Assembly: GCA_022447485.1 (NCBI GenBank)
Contig: JAKVCH010000215.1
Coordinates: 1-5,873, forward strand
Origin: Polyangiaceae bacterium
GTDB lineage: Bacteria; Myxococcota_A; Polyangia; Polyangiales; Polyangiaceae
DNA length: 5,873 nt
Reading direction: 5' to 3'
The notes under the pieces are model-generated. The model was not told the DNA's origin. It searched no databases and worked only from the letters and a program-made list of their open reading frames with translations. Positions within the stretch are counted from its first letter, which is position 1; each line of letters begins with the position of its first letter. Positions 1-5,873 of the stretch are shown here, one piece after another. The translations under genes and the position numbers were made by a program.

Positions 1-282
1 GAGCTAGGTGTCACAGAAACTCGGGATAGAAGTGGCATCTTGCTCTTCCTGAGCGAACTAGAAGGTCGAGTCGTGCTTCTGGCTGATAAAGGAATTCACG
101 ATCGAGTCGAAGAAGACGAGTGGTCCCAAGATGTCGATCGGCTTGTGGATGCGATCAAAAAAGGAAAACCTGGTGCGGGTACGATTGAATGCGTTCAACG
201 ACTCGGCAGTCTTCTGGCATCTTCTTTTCCGCCTCGCGAAGACGATGAGAACGAATTGGCCGATGGCGTTCGCCAAATCTAA
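1..282 (+). CDS. TPM-domain (DUF477) protein, C-terminal part, 5' end outside window
   Basis: The reading frame is open from base 1 to a TAA at 280-282, giving 93 residues with no start in the window. The first residues (ELGVTETRDRSGILLFLSEL) run straight into the part after an internal TTG at 40, so that TTG is not the true start. The pattern is typical of the TPM fold: a 'T..R..GILLFLS' strand, then 'VVLLADKGI', a Trp in 'DEW', an amphipathic helix, 'AIKKGKPGAGTIECV', and the ending 'FPPREDDENELAD'. That last block matches the 'FP...DD.NELPD' tail of the soluble TPM subfamily often encoded beside lemA and a second TPM gene. Plant TPM proteins have acid phosphatase activity; the role of the bacterial proteins is unsettled, with envelope-related functions suspected. 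No transmembrane segment is visible in this part. The family call is firm; the function and the lemA context are inference, since the upstream DNA is not shown. Confidence 0.8.
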   Translation, partial: ELGVTETRDRSGILLFLSELEGRVVLLADKGIHDRVEEDEWSQDVDRLVDAIKKGKPGAGTIECVQRLGSLLASSFPPREDDENELADGVRQI

Positions 283-312
283 TTCTACCGCTCACCAGAA
301 AGATCATTATTA

Positions 313-343
313 GGCGGCTCTGCTGGGAGCCGCTCTTCTTTCC
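313..343 (+). terminator. Rho-independent terminator after the TPM gene
   Basis: A perfect 7-bp GC-rich stem (GCGGCTC at 314-320, GAGCCGC at 327-333) closes a 6-base loop and can be extended by a G-U pair (313 with 334). On the + strand it is followed by the pyrimidine run TCTTCTTTCC (334-343). It lies 31 bases after the TPM stop codon, as expected for its terminator. The tail is interrupted by C residues, so efficiency may be moderate. Read on the - strand it has no U-tract directly after the stem. Confidence 0.65.
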
Positions 344-348
344 AAACC

Positions 349-368
349 TGACCTCTAGGATGAGGTCA
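349..368 (-). terminator. Hairpin directly after the alaS stop codon, possible terminator
   Basis: A perfect 7-bp inverted repeat (TGACCTC at 349-355, GAGGTCA at 362-368) with a 6-base loop begins on the base after the alaS stop codon. On the - strand it is followed by GGTTTGG, a poor U-tract, so it is only a weak intrinsic terminator. It may act together with the stronger hairpin at 313-333, which - strand transcription meets next, or it may stabilise the mRNA 3' end. The inverted repeat is seen directly; the function is inferred from position. Confidence 0.4.
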
Positions 369-3038
369 TCATCCTGCAACTGCGCTGTAGATAGAATCAA
401 TCGCCTGGGGCAAGCCCGCCACGTCTGTTCCGCCTGCCTGAGCCATATCAGGTCGGCCTCCGCCAGAGCCACCTACCTGGGCAGCAACGACTTTGATCAA
501 ATCGCCGGCTCGCACTTGTTTGGTTAAAGCTTTTGAAACAGTCACGACCAAGGCGACCTTTTCGCCATCAGCTGCGCCAACAAGCACGACGGAATCGCCC
601 AGCTTATCGCGGAGTTGCTCAGCCATCTCCCGAAGTGCGGCTCGATCCGAAACCTCGGTCTGCACACCGAGTACTTTGATGCCATTCACCTCGCGCGCCT
701 TCTCTAACATCGCATCGATGCCCCCAGCTCCACCTCCGGTCATCAATTTCTTTTGCAGGGTTTCAACCTCTTTCTCGAGGGATTTCTGCCTATCGAGCAT
801 TTTCCCCAGCCGGTCCAAAAGTCGCTCAGGCGTCGTCTTCACTAAGTCGGCAGCCTTCGTCCAATCGTTTTCTAACTCCTGGACGTATTGAAGCGAGCCC
901 TCGCCCGTTGTCGCAAACAGTCTTCTGACGCCGGCGGCAACACCCTGTTCCGAGACGATCTTCAGGAGACCTATCTCTCCTGTTGAGCGAGCATGCAGAC
1001 CGCCACATAACTCAGTGGAAGGGCCCATGGATAACATCCGGACCACGTCTCCGTATTTCTCTTCGAAGATCATCATCGCACCCTTATTTTTGGCTTCTTC
1101 AATCGTCAGCACTTCAGTTTGGACACCATGAGCTTTGAGTATTTCATGATTTGCTAGGCGCTCAATCTCCGCGATCTGTCCATCGGTGAGGGCAGAGTTA
1201 TGAGTGAAGTCAAAGCGCAAGCGATCCGGGCCAACGAGAGAGCCTTTCTGCTGGGCGTGTGCACCGAGAACCTGACGCAGGGCCCAATGGACGAGATGGG
1301 TCGCGCTATGGTTACGGCGAATCTTGTCGCGCCGAGCTTCATCGACTTTCAAATGAAGGCTCGCCCCTACTTGAATGTTGCCTTCCTTCACCACGCCCCG
1401 ATGGATAATCAAACCGTCAACGGGCTTCTGGGTGTCAGTCACCTGAACCTGAACCTCCTGATTGTCAATCAAGCCAGCATCGCCAATTTGTCCGCCTGAC
1501 TCCGCATAAAATGGCGTTTTCGCAAAAACGAGCTCCACCTTATCTCCCGCTGCAGCCCGATCGGTCAGCTTTCCGCCAGCAATCAAGGCCAAGAGAGAAC
1601 CCTCTGCAGAATCCTCCTTGTAGCCAGTGAATTCTACCTGCTCATCGGGCACGCTGGCGAGGGCATCTCGATACACAGACTCGACGGCTTGGTCGACGCC
1701 TTTAAATTCACTTCGCTTGCGCGCAGCTTCTAGGGCAGCGTCGTAACCTTTGAGGTCGACGGTCAATCCTCGTTCTTTACAGATGACATCAGTGAGATCC
1801 ACGGGGAATCCGTAGGTATCGTAGAGCTGAAAGGCGTCGCTACCAGAGAGAACAGTGCGCTGCTCAGACTTCATTTGAGTAAAGCGATCATCGAGCAAGC
1901 CTAAACCGCGCTCAATGGTCTGACGAAAGCGTACTTCTTCAGCTTCCGTAATGCTGGCAATCAATTCGGAACGCTCGCGCAACTCAGGGTATTGCTCGCC
2001 CATGGTTTCCACAACACGTTCAGTCACTCGATGCAGGAAAGGCTCTTGGATTCCTAAGCGATGACCGTGACGAATAGCACGGCGCATCACTCGACGCAGA
2101 ACATACTCTCGTCCTGTTCGATCCGGTAAAATACCCTCAGAAATTAGGAAGGCCGTCGTTCGCGCGTGGTCAGCAATCACTCGCATACTGACGTCATCGT
2201 TGGCCATCGAGCCCAAGTATTTCTTCTTGGAAATTTCTGCGGTGATATCCACCAAGCCCTTGAGCAAGTCGACTCCGTAATTGCTCGTTACGCCTTGCAC
2301 GGTGGTCGCAAGTCTCTCTAATCCGGCCCCTGTATCAATACTCGGCTTCGGTAATCGAGTCGTCTCAATATTGCCATCGACTAACCTTCGCTCAAACTGC
2401 ATGAAGACCAGGTTCCAGATTTCCATCCAGCCTAAGCCCTCAGGGGTTTGCTCATCAGAAAAGTTTTTGTAGTCAGGACGATCGCCGTTGAAAAAGTAGA
2501 TTTCACTACAAGGACCACAAGGCCCGGTGTCACCCATCGACCAAAAATTGTCCGCAGCGCCAAGTCCCACGACTCTTTCTTCACCAAAGCCAGTAACTTT
2601 GCGCCATAAATCCCGGGCTTCGTAGTCTGGTTCGACATCACCTTCGCCTTTGAAGTAGGTGAAGATGAGTCGGTCCTGAGGAAGGTCAAGCTCCTTCAAG
2701 AACTCCCAAGCCATGACGATTGCCTCTTCTTTAAAGTAATCGCCGAAAGAAAAATTTCCCAGCATTTCAAAGAAAGTCTGGTGTCGAGGAGAAGGGCCAA
2801 CCTCCTCGAGATCATTGTGCTTACCGCTAATGCGGATGCATTTCTGACTCGACGTAGCGCGTTTGTAGTCTCTTTGCTCCTTGCCAGTAAAGACATCTTT
2901 GAAAGGAACCATGCCTGCGTTGTTGAACATCAAGGTCGGATCATTTTGAGGAATCAAAGACGCACTGGGAACGACGCGATGATCACGAGCCTGGAAAAAT
3001 TCTAAAAAATGGTCACGGATCTGAGCAGTCGTCTTCAT
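369..3038 (-). CDS. alaS: Alanine--tRNA ligase (AlaRS)
   Basis: This cytoplasmic class II synthetase attaches alanine to tRNA-Ala and hydrolyses mischarged Ser- or Gly-tRNA-Ala. The 889 residues are normal for bacterial AlaRS. The conserved N-terminus supports the ATG at 3036-3038: 'IRDHFLEFF', then 'DPTLMFNNAGM' (33-43). The catalytic core shows 'FFEMLGNFSFGDYFK' (89-103), 'MGDTGPCGPCSEI' (168-180) and motif 3 'DTGAGLER' (235-242). The tRNA-recognition region has 'HARTTAFL' (291-298) and 'GREYVLRRVMRRAIRHG' (309-325). The editing domain keeps all four metal-site ligands: H577 and H581 in HSATH, C678 and H682 in CGGLH. A helical linker (about 730-766) leads to the C-Ala domain, with 'GGSGGGRPDMAQAGG' at 856-870. 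No strong Shine-Dalgarno is visible: an AAGG sits 13 bases before the ATG, which is too far. The gene lies 216 bases after the glycosyltransferase stop, so it probably has its own promoter, although I cannot point to convincing -35/-10 boxes. Nothing looks degraded. Confidence 0.98.
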   Translation of the reverse strand: MKTTAQIRDHFLEFFQARDHRVVPSASLIPQNDPTLMFNNAGMVPFKDVFTGKEQRDYKRATSSQKCIRISGKHNDLEEVGPSPRHQTFFEMLGNFSFGDYFKEEAIVMAWEFLKELDLPQDRLIFTYFKGEGDVEPDYEARDLWRKVTGFGEERVVGLGAADNFWSMGDTGPCGPCSEIYFFNGDRPDYKNFSDEQTPEGLGWMEIWNLVFMQFERRLVDGNIETTRLPKPSIDTGAGLERLATTVQGVTSNYGVDLLKGLVDITAEISKKKYLGSMANDDVSMRVIADHARTTAFLISEGILPDRTGREYVLRRVMRRAIRHGHRLGIQEPFLHRVTERVVETMGEQYPELRERSELIASITEAEEVRFRQTIERGLGLLDDRFTQMKSEQRTVLSGSDAFQLYDTYGFPVDLTDVICKERGLTVDLKGYDAALEAARKRSEFKGVDQAVESVYRDALASVPDEQVEFTGYKEDSAEGSLLALIAGGKLTDRAAAGDKVELVFAKTPFYAESGGQIGDAGLIDNQEVQVQVTDTQKPVDGLIIHRGVVKEGNIQVGASLHLKVDEARRDKIRRNHSATHLVHWALRQVLGAHAQQKGSLVGPDRLRFDFTHNSALTDGQIAEIERLANHEILKAHGVQTEVLTIEEAKNKGAMMIFEEKYGDVVRMLSMGPSTELCGGLHARSTGEIGLLKIVSEQGVAAGVRRLFATTGEGSLQYVQELENDWTKAADLVKTTPERLLDRLGKMLDRQKSLEKEVETLQKKLMTGGGAGGIDAMLEKAREVNGIKVLGVQTEVSDRAALREMAEQLRDKLGDSVVLVGAADGEKVALVVTVSKALTKQVRAGDLIKVVAAQVGGSGGGRPDMAQAGGTDVAGLPQAIDSIYSAVAG

Positions 3039-3150
3039 GGCTGGACCGGGGCCTTAGCACAGCTTTGCTCACAAAAAACGCGCCGGCTGCTCCGAATTGG
3101 CTCAAATTTGTTCATCAGCACGAGCCTGCCCTGCCCAGGCGCATCCTTTC

Positions 3151-3185
3151 GGCCCGATTTTAGGCAATTTGGCGAAAATCGGGCC
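3151..3185. promoter_or_regulatory. Perfect 11-bp inverted repeat in the alaS upstream region
   Basis: The arms GGCCCGATTTT (3151-3161) and AAAATCGGGCC (3175-3185) are exact reverse complements around a 13-base spacer. The site is 69 bases downstream of the glycosyltransferase stop and 112 bases upstream of the alaS start. It could be the glycosyltransferase transcript's terminator, but neither strand has a U-tract after the stem. It could also be an operator or RNA structure controlling alaS; in E. coli, AlaRS is known to repress its own gene by binding a palindrome at the alaS promoter. A smaller 5-bp inverted repeat (GCCTG at 3124-3128, CAGGC at 3136-3140) lies between it and alaS. The symmetry is directly visible; its role is not. 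Confidence 0.5.
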
Positions 3186-3254
3186 CGCTGACCACGTATC
3201 TGCGAGGGAAAGGGATCGCCCGCCGAAGCCTTTCTTGCAGCTCAAAAGCAGTAT

Positions 3255-4406
3255 TTATCGCGCCGCTAATAACTCACGGTAGAGCCCTTCGTAAGAACGC
3301 GTCATGCGCTCGGCCGAAAATAGGGGCAGAGCGGCCTGGGCCTGGCGGAGCTGTTCGGCAGAGCCTTCCTCGCTCAAAACCCAATCAACGGCGCTCTGCC
3401 AAGCAGATGGCTCGAATTGGTCCCCCGCATCAGCACGATGCAGCGGCACCTGCAGGGCGCCTTTTAATTCGGCAAGAGGTCCCTCTTCGCTGACCAACAC
3501 GGGGGTTCCAAGAACCAAGGCTTCGAGAAGAACAATCGGAAGATCAACTTTGCCGTAGAGATCGTCGACCGGAAATAAGATCGCCGAGGATGCCTGGACT
3601 AGAGCGTGAATATTGCGAACATTTGCGATCACGGTGACTCGTTCGTGCGATAAAGCGCGACTCAACTCCTCTGCACACTTCGCCGCTGCTGGCGTCTTAT
3701 TTCGATAGGCAAAAACGATATGGGCCCGAGGATGGCGAGCAAGCATCTCTTCCGCTACTTGGGCAACTCGCGCTGCGCCCTGGCTCATTTCTAAGTCCCC
3801 CGGATAGAGCAAGATTTGCGCATCGGCAGCAGCACCAACTTCCACCCGGGCTTCTTTCACCGCAGTATCACTTTGGGCCTGAAGCGTAGCCGAGACAGCG
3901 GGATGAATGACTTCAATCCGCGGTGGAGTCTTCTGTAAAGAGTGATAGGACTCATAGAATTGACGGCGAGTCCATTCACTTTGAGCAACAATAATATCAC
4001 CGAAAAGAAGCCGAGCCGGCTGCTCAAAGCTCTTCGGCGGTGAGGCAATTGTCTGGACGACGGGTACGCGGCGAAACCATTTCAGCAAACGTCCAACAAG
4101 ACTCGACGTCACGTTCGGGGCGAAGACAAATTGCCAGAGCTGAGCCCGCGAACGAAACAAAACCCAGAGAGCCGCTCGGGCGTTATCCCAAGCACTCGGT
4201 GCATAGGATCCAGCAGTAGCATAAACAGACTCCACTCGGGTTCCGTTGCCCAACTCCGCGGCAGGGAGACCATCTCCCAAAACACTTGGTTCAGCAACTT
4301 GCACGTGACAGCAAATCTCACGTACCAAGCATTTCGTACCGTCTCGATAAGGTGGTAATAGAGGCTTTGAAATAAAGAGCAGCCGAGGCAATCGTGGAGC
4401 AGTCAC
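3255..4406 (-). CDS. Glycosyltransferase, GT-B fold, family 4-like
   Basis: The 383-residue product should transfer a sugar from a nucleotide-sugar donor to a surface polysaccharide, glycolipid or protein; donor and acceptor cannot be read from the sequence. The N-terminal Rossmann half (about 8-165) opens with 'LPRLLFISKPLLPPYRDGTK', a start I associate with GT4 proteins of myxobacteria and relatives, and includes 'VPVVQTIASPP' and 'DIIVAQSEWTRRQF'. The donor-binding half (about 195-375) has 'LLYPGDLEMSQGAARV', then 'ILFPVDDLYGKVDLPIVLL' and 'EALVLGTPVLVSEEGPLAEL'. Of the usual E-x7-E pair the second Glu is present (E295), but its partner position is Val287, with Asp288 next to it. No membrane segment or signal peptide is evident. 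The listed start is GTG; a TTG at 4389-4391, five codons on, would give MPRLLFISK and has GGGGTGA 11 bases before it, so it is a fair alternative. The HEAT-protein gene ends 41 bases upstream with only a 5-bp hairpin (4427-4441) and no terminator between, suggesting a two-gene operon. Confidence 0.85.
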   Translation of the reverse strand: MTAPRLPRLLFISKPLLPPYRDGTKCLVREICCHVQVAEPSVLGDGLPAAELGNGTRVESVYATAGSYAPSAWDNARAALWVLFRSRAQLWQFVFAPNVTSSLVGRLLKWFRRVPVVQTIASPPKSFEQPARLLFGDIIVAQSEWTRRQFYESYHSLQKTPPRIEVIHPAVSATLQAQSDTAVKEARVEVGAAADAQILLYPGDLEMSQGAARVAQVAEEMLARHPRAHIVFAYRNKTPAAAKCAEELSRALSHERVTVIANVRNIHALVQASSAILFPVDDLYGKVDLPIVLLEALVLGTPVLVSEEGPLAELKGALQVPLHRADAGDQFEPSAWQSAVDWVLSEEGSAEQLRQAQAALPLFSAERMTRSYEGLYRELLAAR

Positions 4407-4447
4407 CCCAGGTCTTTATCACACTATCTCGTCAGGCGAGACTCCAC

Positions 4448-5434
4448 TCAAGCCTTCGCGCGTAAGGCAGCCGCTTCCAGAGCAGGACGACTACGTCCTA
4501 AAGCAGAGCGCACAGCCGCCTCGACAACATCCAGCTCGAGCCGACGCAAATTCCCCTCTTCTGACTGAGCTTCTGCGGTTCCGGTAAGATTGCCCACCAG
4601 AGACATACCGGGCACTTCGTGCACCAAAAAATCAACCTTTGCTGCCATCTTGTACCCCGAAACCTGCCTACGCCTCGTGAGAGAACGAATGCTTGGCCTT
4701 AAGAGAACAACCGGCTTTTGAAGACGTCGGGAGCTCTCAAGCGCTTCCTCACTGGGGCGTAAAAGAGCCACGCCATTCAGTCGCTCCAAGGCTCGACGCG
4801 AAGCTTGGGATGCCGCGCCCCAAGCAGATGGTGAACCATGAGTCCCTCCAACTTCTGAAAGCTTGACGAGAAAAGCAGCCGAGGCCCTCGCGCGAAATTC
4901 GCGGCGCTGAATTCGCTCCAACTTTTCAATACTTGTTTGCACAGTTTGACGCACCGCCAAACTGTCATCGCTTAATGAGCGACGCAAACTAGGTAGGACC
5001 GAAGGGTCACCAAAAATCCCCAGGGCGGAAGCACTGGCCGCGCGTACTGCCAAGCTTTTGTCCCGAAGCCCTCTCTTGAGTGCCGGCAAAGCTTGGGAGT
5101 CGGAGAGCTTCCCTAGAATCAAAGCAGCCTGGACCCGCATGCGAAAGTCTGCTCCCGACATCTGAGCAATCAACTCACGAACCACCTGAACATGACGAGA
5201 TGCACCACCAGCCCTTGTTCCTGCGGCGAAACCAGAGGCAGGGAGTCCAAAAGCCACCGACAGAAACGAGCCAATCGCGAAATAAGAGCAGAGAGCATCG
5301 CGACGAGAACAAATTTTTGTCGCCGGAGAAAGAGCAGGGTCGGGAGATCGAATCACTGACTCTATATCAACCGCTTTCGATTGGTGAGGCAATAAAACTG
5401 ATTGTTCCGCGTCACTTTCGTAGGGAAGCGACAT
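4448..5434 (-). CDS. Exported HEAT-repeat protein of unknown function
   Basis: Using the ATG at 5432-5434, the product has 328 residues. The frame stays open to a TTG at 5506, but that extension is coded by a terminator hairpin (5468-5501), so it is unlikely to be translated. GTG at 5354-5356 is another possible start and would place the export signal closer to the N-terminus. No candidate has a good Shine-Dalgarno. Numbered from the ATG, 'SRRDAL' (43-48) followed by the hydrophobic stretch 'CSYFAIGSFLSVAFGLPA' resembles a twin-arginine (Tat) signal peptide, with cleavage plausible near 'SGFAAG'. Next come about three HEAT-type helical repeats with a clear 31-residue period (about 82-175): 'RVQAALILGKLSD', 'VRAASASALGIFGD' and a third copy around 'LAVRQTVQTSIEKL'. 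HEAT arrays generally bind proteins. The last 150 residues are a separate, unassigned domain with alternating strand-like and helix-like stretches ('AAKVDFLVHEVPGMSLVGNL'). The protein is probably periplasmic or envelope-linked. The HEAT call is firm; Tat export and partners are inference. Confidence 0.75.
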   Translation of the reverse strand: MSLPYESDAEQSVLLPHQSKAVDIESVIRSPDPALSPATKICSRRDALCSYFAIGSFLSVAFGLPASGFAAGTRAGGASRHVQVVRELIAQMSGADFRMRVQAALILGKLSDSQALPALKRGLRDKSLAVRAASASALGIFGDPSVLPSLRRSLSDDSLAVRQTVQTSIEKLERIQRREFRARASAAFLVKLSEVGGTHGSPSAWGAASQASRRALERLNGVALLRPSEEALESSRRLQKPVVLLRPSIRSLTRRRQVSGYKMAAKVDFLVHEVPGMSLVGNLTGTAEAQSEEGNLRRLELDVVEAAVRSALGRSRPALEAAALRAKA

Positions 5435-5467
5435 ACACGCACTGACGTCGACGCTGCAGATCAACGG

Positions 5468-5501
5468 AAAAAGGCCCCGTCGAAAATTCGACGAGACCTT
5501 T
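5468..5501 (-). terminator. Strong Rho-independent terminator of the TSP3-repeat gene
   Basis: Read on the - strand, AAAGGTCTCGTCGAA (5501-5487) pairs along all 15 positions with TTCGACGGGGCCTTT (5484-5470), including two G-U wobbles, and the transcript ends in UUUUU (5472-5468). The nominal loop is only two bases, so the top A-U pairs must open. On the + strand the two wobbles become C-A mismatches, so the structure is directional. It starts 60 bases after the TSP3 gene's stop codon, which fits its terminator, and it isolates that gene from the HEAT-protein gene that follows. Confidence 0.85.
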
Positions 5502-5561
5502 CTCAATGCCCAAAATTTTATTCGAAAGGAATTATTTCCTCAGAAAAGAATCTCGCGCAAC

Positions 5562-5873
5562 TTAGGCATCAATCGGACATCCATCTTTCTTTTCGTAATC
5601 GTTGCCCTTCTTATCTTCCGGAAGGTCGATGCATTCATCCTGATTGTCTGGAATGCCGTCATTATCGTTATCGGGATCGGGACAGCCATCCGTATCTTGG
5701 AAACCGTCCGTATCTTCCGCTTCGTCAGGACATTGATCGACGTCATCGCCCACGCCGTCAGCATCCTTATCGGCCTTATCTGGACAACCATCGAGATCAT
5801 CCAAGCCGTTCATCGTCTCCGGGGCAAAAGGACAATGATCTCCCGTATCGGGAATACCATCCTTATCGTTGTC
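5562..5873 (-). CDS. Thrombospondin type 3 (TSP3) repeat protein, C-terminal part, 5' end outside window
   Basis: The frame is open from the right edge to a TAA at 5562-5564, giving 103 very acidic residues. The ATG at 5811-5813 is internal, because repeat sequence continues upstream of it (DNDKDGIPDTGDHCPFAPET). Three units of 33-35 residues are visible, each built as 'D-x-D-x-D-G-(I/V)-x-D-x-x-D-x-C' followed by a second half ending 'DGCP'. Cysteines fall at fragment residues 14, 30, 48, 64, 81 and 99. Such repeats bind calcium through the Asp side chains and form stiff extracytoplasmic spacers, with Cys pairs possibly forming disulfides. In many Gram-negative envelope proteins they precede an OmpA-like peptidoglycan-binding domain. 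Here the protein ends at 'DGCPIDA' with no such domain, and the last unit is degenerate ('KKGNDYEKKDGCP'). The N-terminal domain, signal peptide and total length lie outside the window. It has its own terminator downstream. Confidence 0.85.
   Translation of the reverse strand, partial: DNDKDGIPDTGDHCPFAPETMNGLDDLDGCPDKADKDADGVGDDVDQCPDEAEDTDGFQDTDGCPDPDNDNDGIPDNQDECIDLPEDKKGNDYEKKDGCPIDA

Noticed and set aside
493..891. 132-aa open frame on the + strand opposite alaS (also 1200-1499, 99 aa)
   Set aside because: These lie antisense to the conserved alaS frame, have low-complexity Ser/Pro/Ala/Arg-rich or featureless translations, and show no recognisable domain. They are shadows of the alaS codon pattern.
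3073..3105. Possible attenuator before alaS: a short GC stem followed by TTTTTT on the - strand
   Set aside because: The stem is only about four base pairs including a G-U pair and does not abut the T-run. No T-box or leader-peptide features are seen, so it is too weak to call.
3009..3282. Two + strand frames (60 and 61 aa) spanning the gap upstream of alaS
   Set aside because: They run through the perfect palindrome and into the coding ends of flanking genes, their translations have no recognisable features, and they overlap each other in different frames.
5370..5397. Promoter candidate for the HEAT-protein gene (TTGCCT, then GATATA about 18 bases later, - strand)
   Set aside because: The -10 box matches the consensus at only about three positions at usable spacings. 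A promoter is expected in this region, but this match is not convincing.
5080..5445. 121-aa + strand frame opposite the HEAT-protein gene
   Set aside because: The composition is random-looking and charged, with no domain. The opposite strand carries a clear signal peptide and HEAT repeats in the same interval.
5540..5800. 86-aa - strand frame overlapping the TSP3 gene
   Set aside because: It is a frame-shifted shadow (Ile/Met/Thr/Arg-rich) of the repetitive Asp-rich codons. The TSP3 frame is unmistakable.
5562..5873. Repeated short DNA words that might suggest a direct-repeat or CRISPR-like array
   Set aside because: The periodicity is about 100 bases and follows the 33-35 residue protein repeat. 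The words are imperfect and no spacers are seen.

Overview
The window carries parts or all of five bacterial protein genes. The first, at the left edge, is on the + strand; the other four are on the - strand. The mix resembles Myxococcota, Bdellovibrionota and related 'deltaproteobacterial' lineages: a thrombospondin type 3 (TSP3) repeat envelope protein, a family 4 glycosyltransferase of a type I associate with those groups, an exported HEAT-repeat protein and a bacterial-type AlaRS. That placement is inference from gene content and protein style; no rRNA or other decisive marker is present.

Layout. 1-282 (+) is the C-terminal half of a TPM-domain (DUF477) protein whose start lies left of the window. 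The 86-base gap after it separates two convergent genes and holds two hairpins, one fitting a terminator for each direction. 369-3038 (-) is a complete alaS (889 aa) with all catalytic, editing and C-Ala landmarks. The 216-base gap upstream of alaS holds a perfect 11-bp inverted repeat with a 13-base spacer (3151-3185). 3255-4406 (-) is a GT-B glycosyltransferase, preceded at 41 bases by an exported HEAT-repeat protein (4448 to about 5434); the two are likely co-transcribed. At 5468-5501 a strong intrinsic terminator on the - strand ends the transcript of the right-edge gene, 5562-5873 (-). That gene is the C-terminal piece of an acidic TSP3-repeat protein that stops right after its repeats, with no OmpA-like domain.

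The genes do not form one pathway. alaS is housekeeping (tRNA-Ala charging). The TSP3 protein and the HEAT protein look like envelope or exported proteins. The glycosyltransferase probably works on a surface polysaccharide or glycolipid. I found no mobile element, CRISPR array, tRNA or rRNA, and no convincing unknown system. The points most worth a second look are the palindrome upstream of alaS, the HEAT protein (start position, twin-arginine-like signal, unassigned C-terminal domain) and the TSP3 protein that lacks an OmpA anchor.
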